Part shown: positions 45,546-57,697 of the stretch, piece by piece
Layout: the number at the start of each line of letters is the position of its first letter
How positions within the stretch are numbered: the first letter of the stretch is position 1
Source of the DNA: Siphlonurus alternatus
Lineage: Eukaryota > Arthropoda > Insecta > Ephemeroptera > Siphlonuridae
Length of the DNA: 64,000 nt
Reading direction: 5' to 3'
NCBI GenBank assembly: GCA_949825025.1
Contig: OX463779.1
Location: 36,466,203 to 36,530,202 of the forward strand
The notes under the pieces: generated by a model
Databases searched by the model: none
The model's input: only the letters and a program-made list of their open reading frames with translations
What the model was told of the DNA's origin: nothing
Made by a program: the position numbers and the translations under genes

Positions 45546-46510
45546 TAAAAATAATTTCCATATATAATAGCATAATTATAATACTTATCATCATAATTTC
45601 ACAATGTATATGTGACTGATAACTGACCGCTCACAAAACAATAGTGAATTAATTAATTTTAATCAGAATCTTGTTTCAAGTTTTAAAACTGTGTTATTTA
45701 CATATTTTCTCTTCAATAACTCATCAATAATCCAGCCTACAAACCCCTATATGATACACATTCTTAATGATTGCAATCATGTATTGCATTCTTGAATCTA
45801 GGTGTGCGATGCTATCTTATTGATTTCGTCATATCCGTATGAAGTGTATGAGCTTGGTAAATATCGGGGCCACATATCACAGCCGTGGCTTAGTCGGCTC
45901 AGGATCACAATGTGCTGGCTTCCTCCAAGTATTTATATTTGATGCTGTCTTGTTGCGAGATTTTTTTTTACCGTTTAAGTTCAAGTGATGCGTACTTCGT
46001 CACTGGGTCACGGCAAAAAAATTGCGCCTCTTCCATTTTTTAGATACTTCTTCTGCCATCTCGTGATTTTTACATAGAAGTATATTAGTAATAACTTTTT
46101 CGTGAAAAGGATATTCATATTGAATTTTATTTCAATTTTCGGACTTTTACTTTTATCTTTTACTAAGTGACCATCGCAACATACTACACACAGAAGGATT
46201 ACATCGAACACCGGCAAATGCAAAAGTCCGAAAAGTGAAATAAAATTCAATATAAGTATATATGTTTGTCATTTTTTTTTACCAGATTCACACCTTAAAA
46301 TTTAGCTGCACATTTGACACAAAAATTTAAACAATAATCAAAAGTGTTATTTGATTAATATAATAATATACGATTATACAAATTAACATTATTTCATCGA
46401 ATCTATATATTGGTTGACAATAAAAAAGAAAGAGCTTAAAATTATATTTAATGCTGTGTTGTTTTGAAAGAAATTTTGTCATCGTGAAAATTTAATTGTC
46501 CCTCGTTGAA
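45546..46510. other. Intergenic DNA left of the duplicated block
   Basis: Apart from the stem-loop at 46.11-46.26 kb, no gene or repeat is supported. Confidence 0.4.
46112..46258. repeat. Inverted repeat, about 37-bp arms, about 70-nt loop
   Basis: The left arm (ATTGAATTTTATTTCAATTT into TCGGACTTTT) pairs with the right arm (AAAAGTCCGAAAAGTGAAAT into AAAATTCAATATAAGT), with few mismatches. Probably a small foldback element. Confidence 0.7.
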
Positions 46511-46684
46511 ATCTCATATATTGATATAAAAACATAACAAAAATATATGACGTCGTGTGAATGTCTTTCTATATAGCGTCGTAATGTAGTCTCCTCTCCT
46601 GTACTCCTGCAAACCTTCGCTGCAGAGAATTTGAACCAACTAAAAAAAATCTACTAAACTGGGTAAGATTTTAAAAATGGGAAG

Positions 46685-46830
46685 CCACCCACGACTGTGG
46701 TGCAGTAGCGAAGGAGCGTCTCTCCTCCATCCAAGTCTCCCAAGGTGGCAATCTTCCCCAGGTATCAACCAGCTGGTTATGTTGGAGGTTTCCTATGCAA
46801 CTCCATTCTAAGCGAGCTCATAATCGTGTA
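46685..46830. other. GC-rich island conserved in copies A and B, deleted in C
   Basis: The block with CCACGACTGTGGTGCAGTAG, GCGTCTCTCCTCCATCCAAG and CCCAGGTATCAACCAGCTGG is almost identical to 52.99-53.15 kb in reverse. Copy C jumps from GGCAAGCC to TCTTTACAGCAGATTT, missing it. Short frames are open in both directions (for example one starting MAIFPRYQPAGYVGG), but the downstream parts diverge by frameshifts between copies. A regulatory or exon remnant is possible; no function is assigned. Confidence 0.4.
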
Positions 46831-47496
46831 CACTGCCACTGTGCCACAAATTTATTTGGTTTCATATAATTATAATGCTGCATATACACAATTTATTGTG
46901 CTTATCATGACTCGATTTTGTCAAAATCTTGTTTCGTTGCGCAGTCTATTATTATTCTTTACAGAAGATTTCAAAAAACCGATCTGTCCATATCTTCAAT
47001 ATAGCATATTTAAGACCAGAAAATTGTAGTTACGATACTCATCAAAGATGGCGCAAGGGCTAAATCTTTAATGTTTTTTTAAGTCATTTATAATAGATTA
47101 TGGGCCTTCGGCTTGTTTGAAAAACTGTGGTTATTTCCAGAAACAAGATTTTATTTCTCTGCCTATATACATGATGTATATATTATGATGAAATGAATAT
47201 GATGAGAGCTACTGACATTTTTCATTGCAACGTACCAGAAATATACAAATTTTTAACTACATATAGGAGGATTCCGAGGATAATATATCCGAGGATATTC
47301 CGATATATGATTGAAGCTTAATATAATCAGTCTACCAATGATATAATAATCTGGTTCTTTTATATAGGTTATATAGTCTGCTTTTCTCAAAACATGTGTT
47401 CTATGATTCTACTTTAAAAGAAAATAGAGAAAAGAAGACTTAAAACATATGTTCACTATACCGGAAATTAAAACAGAATAATCATTTACAAAAATC

Positions 47497-47689
47497 TAAT
47501 AATAATAATAATAATAATAATATAATATAATATAATATAATATAATATAATATAATATAATATAATATAATATAATATAATATAATATAATATAATATAA
47601 TATAATATAATATAATATAATATAATATAATATAATATAATATAATATAATATAATATAATATAATATAATATAATATAATATAATATA

Positions 47690-47739
<50 letters not shown>
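47497..47739. repeat. (TATAA)n pentanucleotide tract flanked by (AAT)n
   Basis: About 35 copies of TATAA (about 47520-47692) lie between (AAT)n tracts at 47497-47520 and 47693-47739. On the minus strand this forms the (ATT)n-type tail of the GC-rich element at 47.74-48.18 kb, so the pentamer probably grew by slippage within a retroposon tail. Long apparent frames with repeating YIIL are artefacts. Confidence 0.95.
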
Positions 47740-48186
47740 GGCATCCAGCTACGGGATGGGCGTAGGCTCTTCCCTGGCTTGCGGTACGTGTCCCCCCGCG
47801 CTCAGGAAGGACATGCGGGTTGGAGGTTGCCTTGCGAGTGTGACCTCTGGCCCGTAGCCTGTGGTTCTTGAACCACAGGGCGGCCAGGGCATTGGTTTGG
47901 GAAGCCCAAGATGCATCCCCACCTCTAAGTGCCCTGGTTAAAGGCATCCAGCACCCAAGAGTGCTAGCGGAAATGTGTCCCACCGCGCCTAGGAGAGGAC
48001 CTGCCCGAAAGGCTGTGTGATGGGCTATTTGCGGGTGTACCCGGGAAACCCTCATTGCCCGCAGCTGAGTAGGAGACGCTGGATCGTAACATCCCCAACA
48101 GGACCAGCGGGCGCCTTCATCTTGGCCCAATTGGGCCCGGTGCTGGCGCTTAACCACCCCAACTAGGTTTGGGAGTTAAAAACCCG
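47740..48186 (-). mobile_element. GC-rich retroelement 3' segment (minus strand), unclassified
   Basis: About 445 bp of much higher GC than the surroundings, bounded by (ATT)n-type tails on both sides as read on the minus strand. An open frame crosses it but has no recognisable domain and runs into the microsatellite. The composition and tail suggest a 3' untranslated end of a non-LTR retrotransposon inserted in the same orientation as the LINE fragment next to it. I cannot name the clade. Confidence 0.5.
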
Positions 48187-49178
48187 AATAATAATAATAA
48201 TTTATTTTCAAATAACTGGTTGTACATTACAACATGATTTACGTCAATCTAGGAGAAAAAAACATCTGTAAAAAAAAAAGAATAATAAAACAACTATTAC
48301 TAACTACAATTACATACATGCATACATTCAAATAATACATTAAATATAAACAGCATTAAAAATGATCAAATACAGTTAAATTATGTTTTCTGGTAACTTG
48401 TTAGATTCAAATTCTTTTATTGTACAATACTCTTTGCCAATAAGTACTGATTTTAGCTTATTTTTGAAAAGAACATCACTTTTAATATCCCTTAATGACT
48501 TCGGCAAAAAATCGTAAATTTTGGCGGTTTGGTAAGTTGCACTTTTTTCAAGAAAAGCAGAGTAGTGTTTTTCTGTTAAAACTTTGTCCTTGTTCCGCGT
48601 GCAATAAGAATGATTGTCACTATTATGAGAATACAGTTCAGGATGTTTACGTTTATACATGCAGCAACTTAAAATATAAATGCTTGGCAAAGTTAGCATT
48701 TTCAACCGTTTAAAATGTGAAACACATGTATCTTTTTTTTTAAAATTAAGTATTGTTCTCAGCGCTCGTTTTTGCAAGACAAAGATTCTATTGAATTGTT
48801 CCAAGTATCTGCCCCAAAAGATAATTCCATATGATATATGTGAATAAATAAAAGCATAATATATGGACAACAGAGACTGCTGAGAAACATGATTTCTTAT
48901 TGAGAACAAAATGAAATTTGCACTATTAATTTTTTTACAAACTTGGTTTATATGCAAATTCCAGTCCAATGTTTCATTTATGTTTAAACCTAAAAATTTA
49001 ACACTTGATACTCTTGCAATTGGTTTGTCAGATAATTTAATCAAATAGCTTTTATCAGGTATTGCCCTTTTATTATGAAATTGAATAAAAACTGTCTTTT
49101 CAACATTTAATATTAGCCTATTATTTTCACTCCAAGTTTCTACTTCTTTAACTGTAGTATTGGCCTTTTGAATGAATA
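48187..49178 (-). pseudogene. 5'-truncated non-LTR retrotransposon (reverse-transcriptase C-terminal part)
   Basis: The minus-strand frame from about 49178 to a stop at 48376 encodes about 267 residues of the C-terminal part of a jockey-like reverse transcriptase. Visible motifs are WSENNRLILNVEKT (the typical W..N.L.LN..KT block), VKFLGLNINETLDW, SHISYGIIFWG and LQKRALRTI. The catalytic YADD region and the endonuclease lie upstream and are missing, so the element is dead by 5' truncation. The frame itself has no internal stop, implying recent insertion. After the stop, about 170 bp of 3' UTR ends TTGAAAATAAATTATTATTATT (an ATT tail at 48187-48202). It sits within the insertion that splits copy A. 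Confidence 0.85.
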
Positions 49179-49467
49179 TAATAATTTTATTTCAATCGTT
49201 GGCTTTACAGCATAGATCACGTCAGAGTTGTTACATAAATCATACATAACAGGTACTTAAATCTAATTAAAATTACCTAAAATTAACATACATAGTTTTA
49301 CACAAATAATTTTAAGTAAATTTATACTATTAACATATCTATTATTCATTATTATAAGGTTCTTTAATCTTGATGTTTCTTTTTTTTTTTTTTAAATATT
49401 TAAAAATAGTTTAAGTTTTCAAAATCACTTTCACTCTTTTTAATATATTTTAATTAATTATATGTAA
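49179..49467. other. AT-rich filler between LINE and MITE, insertion nest
   Basis: Starting at the LINE's 5' break, the minus strand reads TTGAAATAAAATTATTATA, which itself resembles a retroelement 3' tail. This stretch may therefore be a piece of another minus-strand element. No coding frame. Confidence 0.3.
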
Positions 49468-49792
49468 ATGGAGTACCGACCTCAAAATTTTTTATTGCAT
49501 AAATGAATAGAGGGTGCAAAAAAAGTTATGCTACTCTGATTTTTTTCAGATTTTTTAGAGCCCGGCAAATATTTTTTAAAATTTATTGAAAGCACAGAAA
49601 AAGTGCCGCCTCTTGCCGCCTCTCTTAATAAAAGATAGGACCCAAAAGGGACGTGGATTCGAACCTGACCTCACTAAATCTTTTTAGCAATACTTCCTGG
49701 TCCCTAAAAAATCTGAAAAAATAATCAGAGTAGCATAACTTTGCACCCTCTATCCATTTCTGCAATAAAATTTTTTGAGGTTGGTACTCCAT
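49468..49792. mobile_element. MITE family M1, copy 3 (325 bp)
   Basis: It has the ATGGAGTACCGACCTCA terminus, long inverted repeats, the conserved GTGCCGCCTCTTGCCGCCTC centre and the GGATTCGAACC B-box complement, as in the copies at 10.2 and 38.3 kb. The right flank is TA and the left flank is TAA. It forms the right end of the insertion nest in copy A. Confidence 0.85.
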
Positions 49793-50224
49793 TATTATAT
49801 AAATATAACTTGTAATTATAAATTTACTGTAAAAGTCTGGCATTTATAGAAATTTTCAATTTAAATGCATCAATACATTAAATTGAAAAATAAGTATAAT
49901 AGGTTAATTTAATTATTATAGTATTAAGAACTCCATCAAATCTTAAGATTCTAAAACACAATGCTTTCCATTACAAAATAAATGAAGCCGTATCATAATT
50001 ATAATATTATAATTTAGAAAATGAAAATACAGAGAAAATATAATTATTTATAATCTGAAAAAATTGCCATCTTAATTATCATTCACCTAGCTGCATACAA
50101 TATTTTCGCTATAATCACGAAGCATTTTCTGCACAGGCAAATCATATCGCCGTAAAGTTAGGCAACTTGTTCGACATCAAATTTGTTGTATTATAGCATG
50201 CAATACTACAAGAGTGCTCCTTGG

Positions 50225-51878
50225 CAGTGGCATTGTGAATATTGGAAAAGCGAGGTTCAGTGTGGCGTATAACGTAGTTCTCGACTGGCTCTCGATAAAT
50301 CACCAAAGTCAAGCAACGTCGAGTGGATGGGGCGAGACCGTTTCAAAAGTATAAGTATTACATTGCCTCCTTTGCTTCCTTCCCTACTGGGGTAAAAAGT
50401 GTCCATCCTAATTAACTGAGGTTTTCCACTATATTCTCTCAGTCACACCTTAGCAAATGCTGGGACACGTAACAAGCCACAATCCAGCAGTCGATCCTTT
50501 CTCACCCCCTGAATATCCCTTCCTGATCTTTACCTCAAGCTTATTAAAGAATGCAATAGCCCCATAAAAAAATCATCTTGGTGCTGAATGCATATCTTCA
50601 AGGCGAAATACTCGAAATAGTCTTTGCTTGGAGCGTACGCAGTTTTAAATTAGTGTAAACCTCGGGATAGCATGAATTTTACATTTAACCACAGCTCTGT
50701 TTTGGGGTGTTATCACGCAGTCTATCATGGAGGACATGCATAATTATAATTTTGGAGGTGTGGTGAACCTGAATTCTTCCGTCATGAATGTCTTAATTAA
50801 TTTTTTTTTTTTTTTAATTCATCCAAAATTACAAATTAATTTTTATCAGTCTATTCTGTGTTCCAGCAAGTCAGACAAGGGGCATGGGTAAATTATTTTA
50901 GAATTTTCTGTGATACAGTTTAATTAATTATAATATGTATTATTTAATTAATAAGGTGATTTAAATTGAATATTTTTATGCAAGCAAACGATGAAGCAAA
51001 ATGTTTATTTTATATATTAATTTTATGGAAAATCTGACCCAAGTTATATAGGTTTAGGTTTACTCCGAATGCATCTTGTTCATCAGGTTGCATATGTTTT
51101 TTTTTTTTTGTTGTTTTGTGTATTTTTGTTGTGATTTTTTATGACTGTATATGACTTGTTCTATGCTATTTGTATAGCCTAAAGAACTGAATAAATATAT
51201 TAAATCTATTATGACTAGCGCAAGAAAATTATTCGACATCTTCAAAAAATCTTGTTGCTCTATCTGTTTTAATGTTGAGAGAGTTTTACAAGACAGTAAT
51301 TATGTTCACGCAGGCATTAATATAGATCAGATTTAACTGTATATATATATATATATATATATATTGAAATTAATAAACTAATGATTAAAATTCTCGTAAC
51401 ATACATTGCATGCACCCTCTACTCTCTTTTCATAAAAAAGTCTCATGTTGAAAAGCTTAAATTTCCACGCAAGGAGCTAGTAGCAATTAGGGTATTAATT
51501 TTTATCAGTTCTACATTATATATATTTCACGAGCGTTCGTATTATTATATAAAGTGATGTACTGCCGTGTTCAGTGCTCATCAGAACTGCATACTAAAAA
51601 CGCGTTTTATGATTTTATCGGTTAGAAATAATTATAATATTAGTTATTAATAATTATATAATTATTAATAAAGCTTCATCATCGCGCAGCCAAGAGTGAG
51701 GTATCGATGCGACTAATCACTAATTTTTAATTAGTCTTTAATGTCTATCCATGAGATGATGCTGGTCATGGTCACTACACAAATTATTTAAAAATTGTTT
51801 GCGGATTTTGTTTACCACTTTTTTGCGATTTTAGTTTGTTATTTTTAACATAGATGTCGTAAGCTTGTGCATCAACAT
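50225..51878. other. Spacer between inverted copies A and B
   Basis: About 1.65 kb of unduplicated DNA. It contains an R1-related repeat at 50.39-50.56 kb, a T-run near 50797-50815 and a short (TA)n at 51341-51363. No supported gene. Confidence 0.5.
50390..50560 (-). repeat. R1-related dispersed repeat, minus strand
   Basis: Its reverse complement (GGCTTGTTACGTGTCCCAGC, then GTGACTGAGAGAATATAGTG and GAAAACCTCAGTTAATTAGG) aligns with 9.80-9.89 kb over more than 100 bp. Confidence 0.5.
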
Positions 51879-53891
51879 TCAAGGAGCACTCTTGTATTAT
51901 TGCAACAGATTTGATGTCAAACAAGTTGCCTAACTTTACGGCGATATAATTTGCCTGTGCAGAAAATGTTTTGTTGGTTATAGCGAAAATATTGTATGCA
52001 GGTGAATGATAATTACAATATCAAGTTTTTCAGATTATAAATAATACATTTTTTCTGTATTTTCATTTTCTAAATTATAATATTTATAATATTATAATTA
52101 TGATACAGCTTCATTTATTTTGTAATGAAAATTTAAGCACTGTATATGATAAAACCTTAAGATTTAATGGAGTTAATACTAATAATTAAATGAATTTATT
52201 ATATTTATTTTTCAATTTAATGTACTGATGCAGTTAAATTGACAAATTCTATAAATGCCATACTTTTGTAGTAAATTTATACTATTGTATTTACAAGTTA
52301 TATTTAATTATATAATTATATAAGTTATATACAATAAATTAAAATTTAAAATATTAGATTTTTGTTTAAATAAATAAAATCTCAGTTTTAATTTCTGGTA
52401 TGGTGAAGATGTATGTTTTAGGTCTTCTTTTCTCTTTTTTTTCTTGCAAAGTAGCATGCTATAGAACATAATTGAACACATGTTTTGAGAAAAGCAGACT
52501 ATAATATAAGTATATAAAAGAACCAGCTGCTTCTTATTATATAATTGGTAGACTGATTATATTAAACTTTATATATATCCTCCTACATATGTAGTTAAAA
52601 ATTTGCATATTTCTGATACGCTACAATAAAAAATGTCGGTAGCTTTCATCATATTCATCTCATCATATATATAGGCTTTTTTATGGAAATAACCACAGTT
52701 TTTCAAACAAGCCGAAGGCTCCATAATATCTATCTAGTACTATCTACTATAACTGAATTAAAAAACATTATAGGCTTAGCCCTTGCGCCATCTTTGAAGA
52801 GTATCGTAATTGCAATTTTCTGGTCTTAAATATATTATATTGAAGATATGGACGGATCCGATTTTTGAAATCTGCTGTAAAGAATAACAATAGGCTGCGC
52901 AACGAACACAAGATATTGACAAAATCGTCGAGTCATGATAAGCACAATATATTGTGTATATGCAGCATTATATATTATACAAAATAAATTTGTGGCAGTA
53001 AACACGATTATGAGCTCGCTTAGAATGGAGTTGCATAGGAAACCTCCAACATAACCAGCTGGTTGATACCTGGGGAAGATTGCCACCTTGGGAGACTTGG
53101 ATGGAGGAGAGACGCTCCTTCGCTACTGCACCACAGTCGTGGGTGGCTTCCCATTTTTAAAATCTTGCCCATTTTAGTAGATTTTTTTTAGTTGGTTCAA
53201 ATTCTCTATACAGCGAAGGTTTGCAGGAGTAAAGGAGAGGCGACTACATTACGACGCTATACATATAGAAAGACATTCACACGACGTCATATATTTTTGT
53301 TATGTATTATCAGTATTATATCAATATGAAATTTCCCATAGCACATAAAAAGAGCCATTCTTATTGATTCTCACTTAAAATAATAATAAAACCCTTTGAA
53401 AGAAGATATGACATACATGAAAAATGCTTAATCCCTTAATTAGTAGATTTATATACAGTATTATTATAACATATAAATTAATATACTGTATTATATGTCA
53501 TGTTTTTAAAAACTCATATTGATCTGCTATCGTTTATGTGCAGTTAGAATAAATAATGTAAAATTTGGAAAAAAAAAAAATCAACTTTTTTGTTTTTATA
53601 TAGTAATCTACAAACTACAAATAACTCAAGTTTTGAGTTGTACTCTTTTGTATGATATCTGTAATTCATATAATAATAAATAATAAGTAACACTTCTGTA
53701 AAAAAAATATTGTTGCTCCCATAATACATAACAGTGATAAACTGGTGTAATTAACATTTCTAGTCAAAGGTAGTATTTTTTATATATTAACATCAACATT
53801 TTTTTAGAAATAAAAATATTTTGAAACTCAGTTTAATGGATCTCAATAAAATTAATTACAAAATTTAACCTGGCTATATTTATGTATGCAT

Positions 53892-54002
53892 AGTAATAAG
53901 TAATAAACATTGTGTAGTCCAGTAAAGCTAATTAATTGATCAATTGAATTGATTAATTAATTAACTTTACTATAGACTACACAATGTTTATTCTTATTAC
54001 TT
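53892..54002. repeat. Hairpin of about 54-bp arms unique to copy B
   Basis: AATAAACATTGTGTAGTC and its complement flank a GATCAATTGAATTGATTAAT-type centre. Copy C has only one arm at the matching place (about 62.20-62.26 kb). The second arm therefore arose in B, or was lost from C, after duplication. Confidence 0.75.
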
Positions 54003-55188
54003 TTTTCAATTGTATTGTTATAAGCAATTGTATTTAATCTTATTTATCAAATACTGTATGCTTAATTCACATAATATCTCTTACTTCTTTTTTTTTATAA
54101 AATCTTCCTTTCCTAACATTTTGTATAATTGTTAAAACTCATATTAATTTACTGCAACAAACAATATTAACGATTAGAAGGAATCGGGATTTGGAATAAA
54201 CGGTAAAAACTTAGTAAAATTGTGATTATTTATCATTTTATTATATTTATTACAATATAATTATCACTACTTTATTTTTTTACTAAAATATGTTTAATAA
54301 TAAATACTAAAAACACATATCAATAAATTGAATGTAAAAATAATATTTATAAGTATAAATTTCTTCCTTGCTATATTTATAACTATTTCAGTTTATTGTT
54401 TTTACATTGGAGCATATATATCATTGCTCATAATTCTTCCAGACAAGCAATAATTATTACTTCAAAATGTTAAATATTAATAATAATAGAAACATGATAT
54501 TACCTGATCTAATTTTGTCTGAAATATTTTTAACTGATTTAACAAATATGCAGCAATAACTTCAAAGTATCGAAATAAGAGATGAAAGAAAATCAGTTGC
54601 GATTTCTTCATGAACTTATAACTGACATCTTTTACCAAAAACCATTCATAAGAAGACATCCAAATCCTTTGCTTATGATCGAGTTATGAGTGAATGAGTG
54701 AAAAAAAAAAAAGAAAAAAAAAAAAAAAAAGCTATTTTCCTTAATTTCTCCATTGATATATTAGTTTATTACAAGTGCTCAGTGAAAGTCATTCCCATAA
54801 AATCACCCCTAGCAATCCTACGATTATTTCAATTAAACTGCATATACTCTGTAAATATGCCATCATAAATAAACTACATTTTTTTTACCAGAAACTTGCT
54901 AGGCGCAAACCATAATAACCATAACACTTTATGTGGTCCTTTTGTTGGCTATATAATTTTAAACAATACGTATATTGTTTTATGGCATTTTTTTTAGTAA
55001 ATTTTATGTTTAATTAATTAGTTAAAGGTTATTTTACCATTTCATGTGTATTGGCGTTCAGTTATAGTGCCTTGTAAAATATCCCAATTTACCGTTTTTT
55101 TTTTTTATTATTATTGTAATTTGTATTGGTGAAATCAATCAATCAATAAAAAAATAAATAAAATAAATAAATACTTCAAAGATTGTTC

Positions 55189-57169
55189 CTATCTCCTCCT
55201 GCGATAAATCTGTTGGTCTTGGAAATATCTAGGTTCATCTTTCTGCTGACCGTAGTACGGATTGTGTTCTCTCCTGTTATACGAGCCGTACTGGTGTGGT
55301 GGCGCTTGCAGTTCTGGTCCCTGGTCCTGCTGTTGGTGGTCATATACGTGTTCACTGCCCTGATGGTGCTCCTCCTGAGGCGGAGAGGGCACCTGGACGA
55401 TCTTGATGACAGCAGGCGAGCCGCCGGACGAAGAATGCTTCGCTTTGATTAGCATAAACAGCTGGGCTAACGTGATGAGGAGAGCCACCTTCAAAATCAT
55501 GAGCATCTTCATTTGGATCAGCACGGTGATTTTTGTTAAGATAGCCAATTTCAGGGCCTTCAGGGGTATCAACTTCTCTATCAACGCCATGACTCCCTTC
55601 TTATTCTTCTTGCGACCTGTAACTATATAATATTGTATTTAATTCCTTCATCATTTCTTTCATTTCAGTTGGTAATATCAAAATCAAGACAATTTTCAAT
55701 ACTTTAAAAGTGTATCGTCAGTTCTTATTTGATAGCGTAATTGCCTTGTTTTACTTCCTGCAGTTTCATTTTATTTAATTTATCAAGCTTAATTATAGCT
55801 TTGTTGAAATAAAAACAGACATTTTCTATAACAAATTACCTGTGGGAAATTAAGAATTTTCCATTTAAAAAATAGTAGTCCACACGTTCTCTGTTGACTT
55901 TAAAAATACCATCAATTTTCTAGACTATAAATGTTACTACAAATAATATAATTAATTATCTGAAATCTCCTGATAAAAATAGACTTCGATTATAATTTCT
56001 GGAAATTAACTTGTAATGCAAAGCTTCTGATGCAATCGATGAGATTCTTAACACCAGACCAACCAATAAAATATATTTTCTTATAAACTCGATACCATTT
56101 CCATTAACTACAAAAGAAAATGCACATACTGTAGTCTTCGTCTTCCAGTTTCTCCATGCTCCGCACTGCATCGTCGATGGTATACGATCCTCGGAGCACC
56201 ATGGAGCGGCGCTCAGACTCGTTCTTGGCCAGGAAGACTGCAGAGAAACCCTCGTACATCGCCTCCGTCACCTGTCGTTCCAGCGTTCGTTGTATCTGCT
56301 TGCCGTCCGCCTGGCTGTCATCCTCGGTGTAGTGGACCTGCGAAACGAGCCTCGTCGTCAGGTGACATTCGCCCTCTGGATTCATTTTCAAACAATGTCC
56401 ATTCAATTTTGTACACTTTGGTTTTTCATTAAAAGTTTCTAACCCTGCTTGATTTGTTGAAGCTTTAGCTCCAAGAGACAAAGAGATGCAGATTTACAAT
56501 TTTTGAAGAGAAAAAACAGAGAGTCTAACAATCTCAATAAAAGTTCAGGTCCCCACGTACCTATAGTTCCATGGCTACGCCTAAAAACAGAGTACATACA
56601 AAATTTTTCAATTTAACTCTCTCAATACGTACTCTGATATATTTTGTTTAGATTTTCATGATTTTTCATTTGAAACTTTACGTGAATATACTACATTATT
56701 ACTTTTTTTTTTTATTTTGAATTTATTTTATTATGTAAAAAATCTATTCAATGTCTATAACAATATATATCTTTGCGCGTTTTAAAAAAATGCAAATATG
56801 TAAATAACAGTAAGAAAAAATATATAATAAAGCCTGTGATAAATAATTTATCATTTCAAAATATTGAACTTATTGTCTAAAAATTCAGCTTTCTCCTCAA
56901 TCACAATTAATTCCTCAATAGTAAATCACCTTGCTGGAGTCGCTGGTGAACCACTCTGTCACGGCGCGTATCGTTCTCGTCTGAACGCACCTCCAATCAC
57001 GTGTCAGCAGACACTCGAGGGCCACGCGGGCTGCAGTTTCAAATTCTCCCTCGTCTCCGTGCATTGAAAACTCCTCGTTCATCAAGCTCTCCTCTGTCAT
57101 GCCTTCCTCTGCAATGGCGTGAGCCAAAGCCGCGCACATGAGCACCACGATCACCAGCAAGCGAGACAT
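55189..57169 (-). CDS. Osiris (DUF1676) protein, copy B, three exons, 291 aa
   Basis: Exons 57169-56930, 56337-56130 and 55616-55189 (phase 0, then phase 1) use donors GTGATT and GTATGT and acceptors TCGCAG and TTACAG, exactly as in the sister gene. Residues 1-18 are a signal peptide (MSRLLVIVVL core). Cys53 and Cys61 in ECLLTRDWRC form the Osiris two-cysteine motif. Exon 2 is an acidic helical region (EDDSQADGK...EKLEDEDY). Exon 3 starts RKKNKK and gives the amphipathic/hydrophobic DUF1676 segment (LIPLKALKLAIL...ALLITLAQLF), then a Gln/His/Tyr-rich tail ending RRRR. Osiris proteins are endomembrane or secreted proteins of cuticle-forming epithelia. Compared with copy C it lacks 17 residues before the cysteines and has about 9 extra (KDEPRYFQD) near the C-terminus. 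All splice sites and the frame are intact, so it is probably functional. Confidence 0.88.
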
Positions 57170-57200
57170 GCTTTGTTGTGAACCAAAATAACACCGGTGC

Positions 57201-57207
57201 CTTTATA
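57201..57207 (-). promoter_or_regulatory. TATA box of Osiris copy B
   Basis: TATAAAG on the minus strand in GACTATAAAGGCACC, conserved in copy C. It lies about 32 bp before the ATG, so the 5' UTR would be only around 10 nt, as in the sister gene. Confidence 0.65.
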
Positions 57208-57697
57208 GTCTTCCCTTCTCCTGCCTCTATTACTCGATCCCAACTCAGTCTTCACAAATTAAAAAACTTGTGCTGCACCACTTATCGGAAGATCAGTTAG
57301 ACTCCACCCGGATGCATTTAACTGTACTTTTCGATATTATATTATATTGTATTAGGATACTTGACTTAATTAGAGATTTTGTTATATGAAGAGTGTACTA
57401 TAATATGCATCATTATAATGACATTTATATAAATTACGACTTTTTATTTTAAACATCAATCACCATCGTATGATGTATTATTTTTGTTATGAATTTTACT
57501 GTATACCTGCTGCTATATATACATACATGTAACAAAGACCATTTTAGAGATCTTCGTTTGTATGGCCAGAAATTTGACAAACATTTTGAGACAAGTCAGA
57601 CAACGTTAAGCTATGAAACTTTTGGTAAAAATTCTGGCTATATTATGATGCGGAGGTCTCTAATGATCTCTTTACGTGTATATTATATATTAGTCAA

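Larger units (their letters stand above)
46515..50224 (+). repeat. Inverted-duplication unit, copy A (outer part only)
   Basis: 46515-47496 and 49795-50224 together match the outer 1.4 kb of copies B (reverse strand, 53.3 to 51.88 kb) and C (62.86 to 64.0 kb). Shared anchors include GACGTCGTGTGAATGTCTTT, TTTGAACCAACTAAAAAAA, AAGTCTGGCATTTATAGAA, AATCATATCGCCGTAAAG and GCACTCTTG/CAAGAGTGC at the end. The Osiris gene part is absent. The two pieces are split by a 2.3-kb nest of repeats and retroelements that B and C lack. Confidence 0.85.
51879..57697 (-). repeat. Inverted-duplication unit, copy B
   Basis: A full-length arm of about 5.8 kb whose reverse complement aligns end to end with copy C (58347 to the window end). 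The alignment covers the Osiris gene, its introns, promoter and flanks. The outer 1.4 kb also matches copy A. Exon 2 shows only two differences in 208 bp between B and C, while flanks and introns differ more and carry indels. The duplication is therefore recent, or the exon has been homogenised by gene conversion. Confidence 0.93.

Noticed and set aside
46745..47029. 94-codon frame beginning MAIFPRYQPAGYVGG, also seen in copy B
   Set aside because: Only the first part is conserved; the two copies then diverge by frameshifts, and copy C has lost the region. Shared duplication explains the similarity without coding.
47497..47739. Regular repeats considered as a CRISPR array
   Set aside because: A 5-bp unit without spacers in a eukaryotic context is a microsatellite.
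47486..48157. 223-codon minus-strand open frame
   Set aside because: The C-terminal half is the (TATAA)n array and the N-terminal half has no domain; treated as a retroelement end.
48495..48713. Plus-strand frame opposite the reverse transcriptase
   Set aside because: Antisense shadow of the LINE frame.
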